The notes: generated from the sequence alone by a model not told the origin. 64,000 nt of DNA from Asparagopsis taxiformis (GCA_030407315.1 JALQPE010001844.1:1-64000); one strand, 5' to 3'. Shown: positions 34,861-48,052, numbered from the stretch's first letter. A program made the numbers and translations.

Positions 34861-34969
34861 CGAGCAGTTTCCTAAATGAGAGAATAAAATACGGTCCGAT
34901 ATGGGCCCTGAATTTACCATCTGCTGTAATTTCTTCCCTCCCGGTTTTCGCTGATATATTGTATACTGG

Positions 34970-35490
34970 ATGTCGGGCCCTAGTATTGCGCCATATGTAC
35001 TAGAGAAAGTGGATGTCGGGCCCTAGTATTCCGCAAACGTACTAGAGAAAGTGGATGTCGGGCCCTAGTATTCCGCCAAACGTACTAGAGAAAGTGGATG
35101 TCGGTCCTAGTATTCCGCCATATGTACTAGAGAAAGTGGATGTCGGGTCCTAGTATTCCGCCATATGTACTAGAGAAAGTGGATGTCGGGTCCTAGTATT
35201 CCGCCATATGTACTAGAGAAAGTGGATGTCGGGTCCTAGTATTCCGCCATATGTACTAGAGAAAGTGGATGTCGGGTCCTAGTATTCCGCCATATGTACT
35301 AGAGAAAGTGGATGTCGGGTCCTAGTATTCCGCCATATGTACTAGAGAAAGTGGATGTCGGGTCCCTAGTATTCCCATATGTACTAGAGAAAGTGGATGT
35401 CGGCCCTAGTATTCCGCCATATGTACTAGAGAAAGTGGATGTCGGGCCCTAGTATTCCGCCATAGTACTAGAGAAAGTGGACGTCCGCAT
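34970..35490 (+). repeat. 43-bp minisatellite, about 12 units
   Basis: The unit reads TGGATGTCGGGTCCTAGTAT, then TCCGCCATATG and TACTAGAGAAAG. The central units are nearly identical while the edges diverge. It runs straight into GGACGTCC/CTAGTA sequence at 35480-35590 like that at 1-300. Confidence 0.85.
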
Positions 35491-35599
35491 CAAAAATTTT
35501 TATTTTTTTTGGACGCGGACGTTCATTTGTTCTAGTAAATCTCGGGCCGACTAGGACCCGTACTAGAGAGACTGGACCGTCCGCGTCCACTTCGAAACA

Positions 35600-38500
35600 C
35601 AGACGGGTGCCCAACCCCGTAGTTGCCTACAAGTTGCACAAGAGGCGCCGACACCACAAGACCGACCGCCCGACGATGCGACGCCATGCAACGCGACGAA
35701 CCCGCCGGACCTGCGCGAAGCCGACGGAATTGCGAACGCGACGCCGCATTGGGAAGACCTCTCGCGCGACACTACGCGATGAGCGAGTAGACGACGACCT
35801 ACACGCGCGAATTATCGAGATGCTGCGAAAGCATGAGCGCATGTGGAATGGCACGCTCGGAGCCATCCACGCGACAGAGCACCGCATCGAACTGGTTCCG
35901 GGGCGACCCCGTCAACCAACCGCCGTACCGCGCCGGACACGCGTCGCGCGAAATTATCCGTACGCAAGTGGACAAGATGCTCCGCGCCGGAGTGATCGAA
36001 CCTGCTACATCGGAATGGGCGAGCCCGGTCGTAGTCGTACCCAAGAAGGACGGGACTTCCCGCTTCTGCATCGACTATCGCCGCTTAAACGCCGCTACCG
36101 TGAAGGACGCGTATCCGATTCCGCGCATGGACGACTGCGTCGATTCGCTTGGTAACGCGACGGTTTTCACTACGCTAGACTGCAACTCGGGATACTGGCA
36201 AATCCCGGTAGCGCACGCCGACCGCGATAAGACTACGTTTACGTCGCATGTTGGTACGTATCGCTTCCGCCGCATGCCCTTCGGACTGTCTAACGCGCCC
36301 GCGACGTTCCAGCGCGCGCTCGATATCTTGCTCGCGAACGTGAAATGGCAGCATTGCCTTGTCTACCTGGATGACGTAATCATCTTCTCCGCCGACGTAA
36401 ACGCGCACGTGCATCACGTCGACGAGATACTGGGAATCCTCGGACGCGCTGGCGTTTCGCTTAAATTCGCGAAGACCGAGTTCTTCAAGCGCACGGTGGA
36501 CTATCTGGGACATACTATTTCGCCTGGAAGCTATCCGTGCCGACGACGAAATGCGACGCACTGCGCGATGCGACGTATCCGACGACGAAAACGCAGCTGC
36601 GCAGCTTTTTGGGAACTTGCAACTTATACCGCCGATTCGTCGAAAAATTCGCGTTCGTCGCAGCGCCGCTTACGCAGTTGTTAAAGAAGGACCAAGGAGA
36701 CAGCTTACCCGCGCCGACGCCGGAGCAAACGCGCGCGTTCGAATCACTGCGGCGAGCGATGCTATCTCCGCCTATTCTTCGTCTACCGCGCGAGGGACAC
36801 CCATACGTGCTCGATACCGACGCGTCGCAAGGACAAATCGGATGCGCATTATTACAGCTAGACGCGGATGAAGACACATTACACCCAGTCGGATACTGGT
36901 CGCGCACACGCTTACGACGCGGAGCGAATTATTCGACGACGGAGCGCGAATGCCTCGCGGTGGTATGGGCTGTGTTACTATTACGCGCATATCTAGAAGG
37001 ACGGAAGTTCACGGTTCGCACGGACCATAATTCGCTGCGCTGGATTCTAAATATGACCTCCGCGGAAGGACGACTCGCGCGCTGGCGATTGCGACTCGCC
37101 GAGTTCGAGTTCGACGTCGAGTATAAAAAGGGTAAACGCCATGTTATCGCCGACGCGCTCTTCGCGAATGGCCACGCGAAGCGGCGACGAGACGGAAAAT
37201 ACCGGACGAGATACCCTGCTTCGACGCCGCGAATATCGTTGAACCGCACGCGGACGCTTACGTTCGAGCCGACGCCGCGCTACTATGCGACTACGCCGAA
37301 TATTATCCTAGCCTGGATTGTCTGCTGACATCTCGAGCATGTATCGAACCACCCGTATCCGCTGACGAGTGGATACGCGAGCAGGCTACGGACGAGTTCT
37401 GCCAGAATGCGAAGCGCGACGTCGAAACCGAGCCGCAGACGCGCTTCCACCTGTCCCCCGATGGGATACTTATGAGGACCGCGCCGCTCGACGGCGCCAC
37501 GCAGATAGTCGTGCCCGAAGCGATCAAGGGGCGCATTTTGCGAGCTAACCATTACGCGGTAACCGCAGGCCATCCGGGCGCGCGATGCATGTATGACGCA
37601 ATTCGACGCGCGTACTACTGGCCGATGATGAGCGTAGACGTCTACACTACCGTGAGACAGTGCGACGCGTGCGCACGTAACCGCGTTACACAATATCGCC
37701 ATACGAACGCCCTGAAGCTATTCCCCGCGACGCGCCCGCTCGAAGACGTCGCTATCGATATCCTTGGTCCGCTGCCGAGACTTCCGCGCCAACGCCGCTT
37801 CGTACTCGTAATCGCAGACCGCTATAGCAAACTCTGCCGACTCATCGCGCTTGGACGCGTATCTGCGCTCGCCGTCGCGAAGGCCTTCTGCAGAGACTGG
37901 GTCTTTGTATACGGACCGCCGCGCACGCTGCTTTCTGACAACGGACCGCAGTTTCGCTCGAAGTTATTTCAGGAAACGTGCGCCCTCATGGGGACGCGAA
38001 CATATTCACGACGACGTATCATCCGCAATCGAACGGGCAAGTCGAGCGAATGAATCGTACCATCGTCGCGACGCTGCGCCATTACGTCGACGAAGAGCGA
38101 AAGGACTGGGATGAGCATTTGGATGCACTAAGCGTACGCCTACAATCGCGCGATACACCGCTCGACGAATACGTCGCCGTTCGAGCTTACGCTCACGCGC
38201 ACCGTGGTGTCGCTGGGTACGGAAACAAGTGGACACGATCCGCAGTATGCCATTCCTTAGTATGGAATTCCTAGCGCGGCTTATCAGGGCCTACGCACGC
38301 GCGCGAGCGCGTTGAGCAGGGTGCGAAGGCACAAGCGCGATATAAACGGGACTTCGACCGCGGTGTGCGCACGGTGAATAATGGTAATCAAGGTGGGTGA
38401 CCAAGTGTACTTGGACACCCGCGCGGGAGCGGACGACGCAAGCGCAGCGAAGTGAAGAGACGCGTGCATCGAAACTGGATTACCCGTCTCTGGCCCTTTC

Positions 38501-38900
38501 CCCGTAATAGGTTGTCATGGCCATACCTACGAAATCGTATAGACGCGTACCCGATCGTTAGCTCCGATCGTATACGCTTTGCGCCGCGTGATGCGACAAG
38601 CGCGCCTGACTCGCCCGGCGGCGAGGGAGAATACCACGACGCGGAGAACGCCGATGACGCGACACGGCGGGAGGAACGCGATATTAACGAGGCGCGCAAG
38701 GTCGACCCGGAAGCTGGGTATGGAACGCGCGAGTTCATGATTGACAGGTTGACGGCTGAGGGCATCGACGATACCGGCACGCCTGTATTCCGGTGCGCTG
38801 GAAGGGCTATTCGCCGCGCGACGATACGTGGGAGCCCGAAGCGTCCCTGCCCGCGCCTATCGTCGCCCGTTTTCGCCGTGATCAAGGACGCCCCGCCTCT
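35600..38900 (+). mobile_element. Ty3/gypsy chromovirus remnant
   Basis: The order reverse transcriptase, RNase H, integrase, chromodomain identifies a Metaviridae-type chromovirus retrotransposon. No gag or protease is seen upstream, where the 43-bp minisatellite lies, and no long terminal repeats are found. Base composition changes sharply at 35.6 kb to a GC-rich, CGCG-rich sequence. Confidence 0.75.
35790..38880 (+). pseudogene. Chromovirus pol: RT, RNase H, integrase, chromodomain
   Basis: Frames in order. Reverse transcriptase has VVVVPKKDGTSRFCIDYRRL, FTTLDCNSGYWQIP, MPFGLSNAPATFQ and the catalytic YLDD near 36370. RNase H has DTDASQ near 36820, TERE near 36935 and RTDHNSL near 37020. 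Integrase has an H-H-C-C finger (HYAVTAGH...CDAC), AIDILGP near 37757, SDNGPQF near 37935 and YHPQSNGQVERMNRT near 38015. The chromodomain has FMIDRLTAEGIDDTGTPVF and then, one base shifted, VRWKGYSPRDDTWEPEA near 38800. Chromodomains of such elements tether integration to marked chromatin. At least five one-base shifts break the frame (near 35900, 36520, 37200, 38000 and 38790), so this copy is inactive, or error-laden. Confidence 0.85.
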
Positions 38901-41390
38901 AAAACCGCTGCGCGCGCTACTGCCGACGGCCCTGCGGCTGCGTAACCGCCGAAGTCGCTCAATGAGCGCTCAGCCCCGAGGAGGCGCCCGATGGCGCGCC
39001 GCGAAAAACGAACCTACCCGCATCAGCGCGCGTATTGCAAGCCGAACAAGCGACGCCCCGGGCGCAACGCAATTAATTAATGCACGAAGCGTTGCGGGCG
39101 GTGGGGTTGCCATCCACGTGCGTTTCACGTCGATGAAGAAGTTGCGCGAGCCTAGATGTTGCCTGGCAGTGGTAAAGCATCCAAAACGCAAACCCAACTG
39201 CCCGCCTTGCACCACGCCAAACTACTATCGGCAGCAGGGCCCGGTAGGGGATACGAATTACTACCGACCAAGCGCTCGCAGCGCCACGCAACCGCTTTGC
39301 CGGCACAACGGGCGAACGCTTCCTCGAACGCCTTGTAACGCGGTCGTCGGCGTACGCCACGCAATCGCCGTTCGCGCCAACGCTTCGTCGTTCGCCATTT
39401 TCGCGCGCACAACCGACATTCTATCGCTGAATGCCTTGAACCTACTCCGGAACGTGCAATGAAGCGACGCCCGCTCGCGAGCCGCGTACGTGTGCGCCTG
39501 ACAGGTTGGACACAAATTCGATGTTTGCCCGCCGCGCTATTATCCGCGCCGACTACCCGCGCAAAGGCGCGCCGCCCGGACTAAACTACCTGAATCTCGA
39601 CGCTTGGCAACACACGAAGGGTCCCTCATAGACGCGGGTCGGTCCGGCATCGACACGCGTCGCGCGGGACGCCACCACCGCGAAAGTACTGAGCCCCCTC
39701 GCTGACGCTCGAGACCGTGCCTGTTAAGAAGTGCGCATGAGCGCGAGAGAAGCCCATGACGGACGTTGTGTCAATCTCGTTAAACAGGCGCCACGCAATA
39801 TCCGCCGCTTGCATTTCGGTCGCCTTTCGTTCGCGCACGCGACTATCCACCGTTTACGCCACGTAACGCCTAACGACAGTTCCCGCCTACGCGCGCCACA
39901 CGGCCACTGCGCCACTACCCTCGTTAAAACCGCGCGAGTACGAACGGACGCGTATCCCTGGATTCGTTGCGAGTTGGACCCCGACTAACACCCGACCTAC
40001 TCCAGAGGTCGCGACAGGCGCGGGACCACGCGATGCGTCTTCGCGCGAAAAAAGGGGAGCGACACTGGCGCTGGCGTGCGAGCTGGCCCGGCTATTTAGC
40101 AATTTCTACCGTCCCACTCGAATTGTCCCATTGGAAAAATGCGACAAAAGGGGCACCCGAATCGCGCCGCCGTCAAGCTGGGCCCCCCGCACCGTGACGA
40201 ACTGTCCCCTACTACCGTCACCTGATTGGACGACAACCACGCGAACTCCAGCGAGGCGCTCGAAGCTGTGGAAGGACGCAGACCCCTGAACGCACGCAGC
40301 CCCCTACCGAGAATATAGGTGGTGCCCACGTGCATGGTTCCCCCTCGACCCAAGCGTGGAGAATGAGGCTCGCTCCAAGAGGGAAGAATGTGACCCCACC
40401 CGAGCCCCCTAGGTACCATTCGGCGTCCGCTCTAGTCACGGGACAATAGACACGGTAGCAAACGGCGCAACGCGTTAGTAGGCAACGCAAACGACTGATG
40501 CGAAGAAGCGAACGAACCACGACGCGAACGCGGATGCGTAAGGCGGCACGAATTGACGACGCGCGAAGCGGAAGCGAACAACGAATACGCATGCGAAAAT
40601 TAACCAGCGACGTCGAGAATTGCGCGCGTGACGAACCGACGAAAACGAAACCGCTACGACGAACTCGTACCGACGCGCTATCCGTCCAGACTCCCTTCTT
40701 CTACCCCCTCCCTTTCCCCCGCGCGCACGACTGGACGCCGCCGGCCGCGTGCCCTCCGAACGCCGACGTGGCAGCGGGCAAATACGGTTTCAAAGCAAAA
40801 CGACACGCGCGCCCCTTCGCGGAAACACCGGTTCATGCATGCATTTGCGGACCCGCGTTGCGCTGTCGCTTACTCAAAGCTGCAGGAACCCTGGCGTTTC
40901 ACGGCCGTAAGCGCGTCGGACGGGAGAAACCCCCCGCATTACGAAGCGCTAGGTGGAGATACAAGCAAGGAGAGTTTATTTCAAAAGAAGATGCAATGCG
41001 AGGAGAGGAACGAAATGATAACTAAGACGGAGGCCGCGCGTGTCGTCGTCTCGACGCGAGGCGCGGCGCGGCTCGACGAACTGGCTGCCGCACCGCGCGA
41101 ACGAGCACGGCGTTGTGCCGTATCTGCCTGGTGAACCGCGTCGCCGCTCGGAATTTAAACACCCGAACGACGCGCCGTCGTGTACGCCGATCCGGAGTGG
41201 AGGGATACCCGTGCGTCTTGTGCGACCCGCGGAACTCGCCGCTGCACGCGAACGCGTCATGGGACGCGCCCCGTCACGACCCGAACCAACGCTTCCCGTC
41301 GCGCCACGCGTCGCATCTGCGCGCAACCCGCTCTCGCGACTGCGTCGCGCCAGTCGACTCCCTTTCATCGGCAGAAACCCCCAGGAGAAC
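38901..41390. other. GC-rich tract, no gene identified
   Basis: CGCG-rich sequence gives long open frames on both strands by composition alone. One plus-strand frame near 41110-41250 has CRIC...YPCVLCDP, a possible zinc finger of a decayed retroelement. I looked for long terminal repeats of the chromovirus here and found none. Confidence 0.35.
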
Positions 41391-41414
41391 GCTGCATGAA
41401 ATTGACGACGTCAT

Positions 41415-43890
41415 TTAACGCCGAGCCCTACGGTGAGCGCGTTCGATAGTTTCCTCCTGAACCCGACGGACAGTCCTCCCTCTCCCGAGCGCGATACCCG
41501 TCACGAACAGCGGCGATTCGAGCGGCCAACCGCCCTCTCTCCGCCTCCAAATTCGATTCGACTTCGGCCAACGCACGCTGCGCGGCCTCCTGCGCTGAAC
41601 CGACGGAATCGTAACGAACTGAAGGGCCGCCAACGCTTCGCGACCACCTTCAACCTCCTTCTCCTGTTTCGCCGCCGCCCGACCTTGCATTACGCCGATA
41701 TCCTTATGCATGCGCTCGATGCGCACGGCGTCTTCGTCGACCTTACGCTTCAGCGCGGCCTCGCGCGCCTCGGACGCAGCCAGCGCCTCGCGAGTCTCGC
41801 GTAAGAATGACACGGCTCCTCGTCGCGCGCCTCGTTTTCGCATCGTCGCGAGCCTTAATCGCCTCTTCGCGGGCCTTGATAGCCACGTCAAGGCGTCCCA
41901 GGCTTCGTCTCGAGCTTGGGCGACCGACGTCACACGCGAAAGCGCCTCGTCGCGGTTTGCTCAGCAGACGAGATTTGTGCCTGCAAGTTGGCCGCACCCG
42001 TTGAATCCGCTAACGCGACGACGTCTTCGCCGTCCACCGCCGCCGGGCGCCTCTGCCGATCAATAACCGCGCCCGCGCTCGACGCCGCGACGCTACCAAC
42101 CGCCGCGCTCGCGCTCGCATCACCCGGAGCGTTAGCGTTGTCCTGCTGGCTCGGAATGGACTTCTTCAACTCCTGCAGTTCGTTTATAAACCTTGACGTA
42201 CTCTGCCCGTAGCGCTGCGTCCAACTGAGTAATGTCAACAGGAGCCCGAGGCGACTCAGAGAATAACGAATAGCGCCCGTCGCGGAACGCCGGCGCTCGA
42301 CGGCCAATAACGCAGCCATGCCGAGGTATTGCGCGTACTCGCGCGAATTAGTTGCGCGCATCACATGCAACTCCGTTGGAAGATAAGGCCGACAAGACGG
42401 CATCACGGTCACACGTCACCCCGCTTCCAAGTGCGCGAATGCGCTGCGCGACGGGTTACGCGGCGACTTCAACAACAAATGCGGAATTTCGTATGACGAT
42501 GAACCCGAGCGCGCCGTGCGCCCAGTCTATCACGCCGCGTTTCCGCGCTCCAAGGCAACCACTGGCCACCCTCGTTAAAGTCCCACCCGGGGCGACGTCG
42601 AAGACAGGCGTCTCGTCCCAAGGACCATGCGCGATGCTCCGTCAAAAGACTCTCCAAATGCGCAACCGAATACGTGCCCCCACCGAACGACCGCCGCAGC
42701 GCCGACGCTCTCGATGCCAGCCACGAGTCTGTCGCTCAAGCGAACGATGCGGCGCTCGACGAACGCGACATGGAGCCACGCGCAAGCCACCATGACGACC
42801 CACTCGCTAAGGGCAACGGCCAGAAATAAGAACGCGTCTCCACGGGGACGTCAAGGCCAAGGAGTACGGACGGCGCAATAGTGGAAGACACAAGGCAAGG
42901 GGACGGAAAGAGATTCTGGCGCCTCCGGCCAGTCGCGCGGATCGTAGCGCGGAAAGAAAGCGCCAACGCGATCCTCGGGAACTCGCGAAACTCCGCGTCG
43001 CGATACGTGACGAAGTAACCGGCGGAGCGGCGCATGCGTAACTCGCGGCGGTCGCTTCGGCACGCATCCCCGTGTCAAAGAACCAAGGTACACTGACTTC
43101 TCCTTCTTGTTCGATGTCGTTCCAGGGGGCACCACCGTCCAACAAGAAGCCGGCGCTAGGCGGCGCCGCCCACGGATCAAGATGCGCAAATTCGTCGCGA
43201 CGCATCGTTCGGAGCCGCGCCAGATGACGCACAAGCGCTCGTCCGCTGCGTCCTCGAGGAAATAGGCGTCGCCTGGAAAGATTAGTGGGTACGGCTAAAT
43301 CGCACAGGGCCGCTTCACCCGCGCGCGTCCCACACGGCCTGCGCGTTTTTATGACCGGGCAGCACCGCGTAGCGGTTGACGTCGGCGATACGCACCCACT
43401 GGAAACGCCGTGGGAAGTATTGAACACGGCCTAGCTCAGTCCAAGTCGGCGGCAAAATCGCGCCGAAGGAAACGGAAGCAGAAGGGTCTTCGTAGCGCGC
43501 AGCGGCGGGACGACGGCGGTACGTGTTTGCGCAGCAGAAGGAAGAGAAACAGACGAAGGAGCAGGATGGTGCCGCAAAGGCACGCCGACGTTCGTGCGAC
43601 TCCCAGACGCGGATGCGGGAGCAGCGGTCACGTCCACTGTCTCGTCGATACCGGGCGATGCGTCAGCGCCGTCCGTATTATGCGCACTCGCCCGTAGCGC
43701 GCCAACCGGAGCGCTCGCGGATGAAGCCTGAGCCATGGAGAGATAGAACGGGCTTCTCGGGCTCGCAGGCGCAGGCGAAGCAACGCGCGAAGCGGGCAGG
43801 CGGAGTGCGTAGCGCGGCGTCGCAGCGTTTTCGCCGGAAGGAATGCTGGCCCGCAGCCAGCTCGGAAGGGTATCGCCATCGTTCGCCATA
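41415..43890 (-). pseudogene. Decayed GC-rich ORF cluster, perhaps gag-like
   Basis: Reading leftward from an ATG near 43890: MANDGDTLPSWLRASIPSG, an Ala/Ser/Pro-rich stretch, then FQWVRIADVNRYAVLPGHKN near 43380, then a coiled coil near 41700 (EALAASEAREAALKRKVDED). The pieces fall in different frames. Length, low-complexity N-terminus and coiled coil would suit a retroelement structural protein read opposite to the chromovirus, but no known motif is present. Confidence 0.25.
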
Positions 43891-44081
43891 GCGTGTGAAT
43901 CGCAAGGATGACGGCGAACGCGGGTGGCAGGAGAAAAGGAAGAAGGAGATGGAACAAAAGAGAAGAGGTGGCAAACGAAAGGAGTAGAACGAAGGAAACG
44001 GAAGAGCACGCGAGGAAAGAGATGACGCGCGAGGACGCGCTGTGATGTTAGTCGGGGAGTGTGATGCAATTTATGTTGCAA

Positions 44082-45582
44082 GCGCGCGTGCGGGTCGGAG
44101 CGATGCGTCGCGTTGAGTCCGCGTGCATCCGCGTTTAGTAGTTAGTAAGCGAGCGTACGCGTGGCGATACAATTACTGTCACGGCGCGCTTGCGCGAACG
44201 CGTACGATTGCGAGCGTGGCGCCACGTGTAGCGCCTTTCGCGAAATTCCCTTTATTTTCCCCTTTTGGTTTTTTATGACGAAAGTCTTTTTCCCAAATAT
44301 TTCCCTTTTTGCGTGCGAGCGAGCGGCCGCCGGCGGCCACGATAGACAGCCTGTCCTTTAGTAGTTAGCTATTAATGGTCGTTCCGCTTCGCACCTTACC
44401 AATAAACAGCCAGCATCTTCGCAGCTACGAGTTAAGCGTTTAGCGAATCGCGAGGACCGATTGCGTTGAAACGTTGCGTGCGGTTGCTCACGATCGCCGA
44501 CGTTCGCGTGCGCGCTGCGCATAACCGATCGTCGACCGCGTCGCACCGCGATAGACGCGCGTTTTGCGTCGCACGCCACTAGGCCAGGGATTTACGACCC
44601 CTGTGTGGGATCGCGTTGTGCTCGAGTTTACTCGGTGATCTCCCCCTGAATCACGGCTTGCGCCGGCCCGCAATCCCGTGTTGCGATCGTTCCCCTACGC
44701 GTTCCGCCGTTTCCACCCGTTCGCCAGCGCGACCGAGCGACGCCCGAACGCAGTTCAAGCCAGCGCGTTACGGTTTCACCTCGCCCTGACACGGCTGCAA
44801 TTCTAGAACTCCTCTTAGCGATCGCCACCCGGCTGGTCCTACAATCACGGTCCACGCGATACAATTACTCTCACTGCATTTGACGAAGAGTTCGACCAGC
44901 ACGCCAATTAGGTGCATCAGATCTTCCTCGTGTGAGTTAATGTCATTGGCGTGTATGCAGATCCTGCTGCAGAAACAGACGATTGGGGGCGGAGTTTTGT
45001 CTTGGAACAGGGCCATTCTCCTCCTGGTGATTCTAGTGAGAGTAGAACTGTTGATGATGGATCTGTAATTTCCTATCCTGGTTTCCGTCAAAGGAAAGTA
45101 ACAGGCCGATGCTGGAATGTTTTCTATTGACGGAAGAGATTCTGATCCAGCAATAAATGGAGCCACAATGTGTTTTATCCACTACTGAGGAGATTATGCT
45201 CAACGGAGGATGGTTCCACAATCTGCTTTTCAGACACCGTCCTTTACTCATGCATCTTACTTAAGTCCCTGGAATTGGATATCAAGCATCGTGTTGTCCC
45301 ATCAAGTTGTTCTCGCGTGAAAGAACTATTCGCACGCTACGACACAACGATCAGCGACACTTTGGATGCATTGGTAAAGACAGGTGAGCATTGGTAAAGC
45401 GGTCGTGCGACTTGAGAGAGAACAAGAAGTAAATATTATCTCCCGATAAGAAGCGACGTCCAGTGGTCTGGCGAAGGAAAACGAAGAGTCTCTGGTGACA
45501 TTCTACGAAGGAAGCTTGAAGTGGACAACGCTAAACAGTATGCAAATCCAAACAGGCTCTTATTTCTGCTTCGGATTTCCAA
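44082..45582. other. No gene seen; possible long terminal repeat remnant
   Basis: GCGATACAATTACTGTCAC at about 44164 recurs with one change (GCGATACAATTACTCTCAC) near 44856. A pair of short direct repeats 692 bp apart could mark the edges of a long terminal repeat or an insertion. The GC-rich composition ends near 44870. From 44880 to 45582 nothing is recognised. Confidence 0.3.
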
Positions 45583-46030
45583 CACTACGGTGTTGAGAAT
45601 GAAAACAGACAGTAAATTTACTGTCTGAGACAGTAAAAATTACTGTCTGGCCAAGACAGTGCGCGGAGACAGTAAAATTCACTGTCTGGAAATTTCAGAA
45701 TACTGCTGCAGCAGTAAACTGGCACGAAATCTGGACAGTACCAAAAACAGTAAAATTTACTGTCCAGAACAGTAAATTTTACTGTCCGGAAGTGTTGCCG
45801 CCAGACAGTATGTGCAGACAGTACATTTTACTGTCTGAGACAATACATTGTACTGTATTACTGCACTGACTGGGGAAATCTGTAGACAGTAGTGTAGATA
45901 GCAAATTGTATTGTCTGCGGGTAGTACCGTGCATTGTTTGACAACACTGTCTGGTGGAGTGGACTTAGAGGAAATATGGAGCATAGTGTTGGTGTGAAGG
46001 TAAATATTGGAATGGTGTGTGGTATACGAC
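45583..46030 (+). repeat. CACTA terminus (right type) of a second element
   Basis: It begins CACTACGGTGTTGAGAATG and is the inverted near-copy of 18820-19294, with the same ladder of ACAGTAAA/TTTACTGT repeats. It marks the edge of an element that extends rightward. Its other end, expected to be the left-type end reversed, was not found before 64000, so the element is larger than 18.4 kb, broken, or ends in sequence I missed. The stretch 46031-46484 has no gene. Confidence 0.75.
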
Positions 46031-46484
46031 TATATTAATTGTGATGGTGCTTTACAGATAGTTGGGTGCGGGGAAGCTAGATGCTGAATAGGACGTTGGA
46101 GAAAGGAAGATTGGGAGAACAGAACATATCTGGTTTGTCTCACCGTAAGGAGAGAATGTACATAGTAGCTATAATATGTTGAGTTTAGCATTTCAAATTA
46201 TACCTATCTATCTTTGCATTGAAAGTGTCTAGTAGGAGACGTCAGTCTGGTAGCGAGGTGTGGTATGCACAGGACGTGGGTGGTGGCAAAGGAAAGAATA
46301 CGCACCATCCACCACTAAATTATGAAAAATAACCGTTACGGAGCACTGGGAAGCATTATTATTATGTAGAGTAGACCAGGATGGATGCATCCACTGAAAT
46401 GATATTTGCTACAACACTGCTGTACTAAGCGTGACATCCTTCAAAGCAATTCTCCTTTTAGCAAACTCCAATTGCAAGGTCAAG

Positions 46485-48008
46485 ATGAATCCCGAAACCT
46501 CCGTAAGCATCGCCGCATTTTCCGAAATAACGCGTGAGGGCTTTTCGAACATCACTGCAGAGTTGAAAGCCCTGAGTGATAAAATGGATGCCGTCGAGAA
46601 GAGCACCATTCAATTACGCGAGACTCTCGGAAATGTCGCCAAGACTGTCTCCATGCTAAACACCGATATGCAGGTCAAGAGCATCGTCGTCGATGGCTTC
46701 TGAGCCAGGGACAAGGACATCCGAAGAAGATCGCCTCCGAGAAGGACAGGGAACGTCTCCGCATTGCGCAGGATGCGGAGAAATCGTTCACGTTCGAAAT
46801 GGTGTGTGCTGTGCTGTGTGCTGTTGTTCCAACGTACACGAAGGCAATGGTGGATAAGAGGGATAGGCATTTCAACGGATGCCAGCTAATCAATACGCTG
46901 ATGTTCGCCAGGCAGAGCAATGAGCGAAAGGATGTGTTCAATAGGACGCTTGCCGGCCGGAACCACATTGAATTGCGCTGCCAAGTTGTGACCTCTTTAA
47001 TCAAGAATACGTGTCAAAACAATTCTTTCAGAGAGGAGACCGGTTCCAGCTCCAATGGAACGTCGGAAGGTATCGAACGGTGGAGGGCGCGGGGGTATGT
47101 GACTACCGGGACCATTGAGGAGACAATTCGCGGAACGGACTCTGCTCGCATGGATGGAATGCATGGGACGTCCCGAGGGAAGTGATGGGGCCGCTCGAAA
47201 GCAGAAGCGAAGAAAGGTTGGAGACAATGGGCCGTTGCACAGAAAGGAGGTAGGCATCACTGTGACGAAATCGGCACTCACAGCAGTGACCGGGTTTATG
47301 AACAAGTCCAGAGATCATGTGCGAAACCGGTTCATCCGAGATCTTGGATTCGTTCTATACAGTGGGTTTCAAGGTTCAGTCCGAATGGAGCATCATTTGC
47401 ACGACGGTGGGCTGGACATTGAGTCAGTTCCAAGTCTGTACTCGGCGCAGAGGAAAATGAATGCAGCGGAGCGTGCAGCAATGGATGACAAGAATATGAA
47501 GATTCTTCGCGACTTCATTGCAGTGCGAAAAGAAATGCTATTCAAAGTCGAGTACGAAGTTCAAATAATTGGAGAACCGGACAAGAGGTTTTTGACTAGG
47601 AGGATCAATTTAGTAGAGGTTGCACTGAACTTTGCAGTCGCCTACACGCAATGTTCTGATAAGAACATGTTCCTGCGACGTTCAGAATACTCCTTGCAAT
47701 TCATCTACATACTTGCATACGGGTTCCGAACGATTTTGAAATTTCAAAGTGGAACAGAGGTGGAAGGAGCGCAAATCCGGGAAATCAATGAAGCAGTGAA
47801 ACTGCTTCTTCCCGGGGAGCGGGTGAGTAGTCGGTTCATGAATGAGGAGGTTTTGACTATATCGCGTGATAGATATGAAGAACTGAACGTAGACGATGGG
47901 GGGGAATCAGTGCTGGAGGAGAGCTTCAGGTCTATGGAAGAGGACGGAGGAGATGCAGAATATGTGAAGGTATTCGTCGATGATGAAATCGAGAATGAAG
48001 GGGAGTAG
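46485..48008 (+). CDS. Coiled-coil protein X2, probable homologue of X1
   Basis: ATG at 46485 opens a coiled coil (ITAELKALSDKMDAVEKSTI). The frame shifts near 46700 and again near 47120-47180, giving about 505 codons if joined. The middle has FEMVCAVLCAVVPTYTKAMV and a basic linker (RKQKRRKVGD). The C-terminal half has RNRFIRDLGFVLYSGF (X1 has RDRLFGSLGY), then an acidic tail ending EIENEGE. The order coiled coil, helical, short conserved LG motif, helical tail matches X1. It is the first gene inside the CACTA end at 45583 and is convergent with gene Y, as X1 is with the transposase. It may be a DNA-binding accessory protein of the element. AATAAA lies at 48053-48058. Confidence 0.55.
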
Positions 48009-48052
48009 TATCGGATGAAACCAGTTTCGGTGTAGTAGACGAAGAATGAAGA

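Noticed and set aside
34628..34879. Repeat protein of 83 codons
   Set aside because: It is the translation of a 27-bp minisatellite, an in-frame period by length only.
38452..39462. A 336-codon ORF as one gene
   Set aside because: Only the part around 38730-38790 matches the chromodomain; the conserved sequence then leaves this frame, and the rest is open because of GC-rich composition.
4717..45583. One CACTA element from 4717 to a matching end beyond 45583
   Set aside because: The end at 19294 closes the first element with TC on both sides, and the end at 45583 points the wrong way to be its partner.
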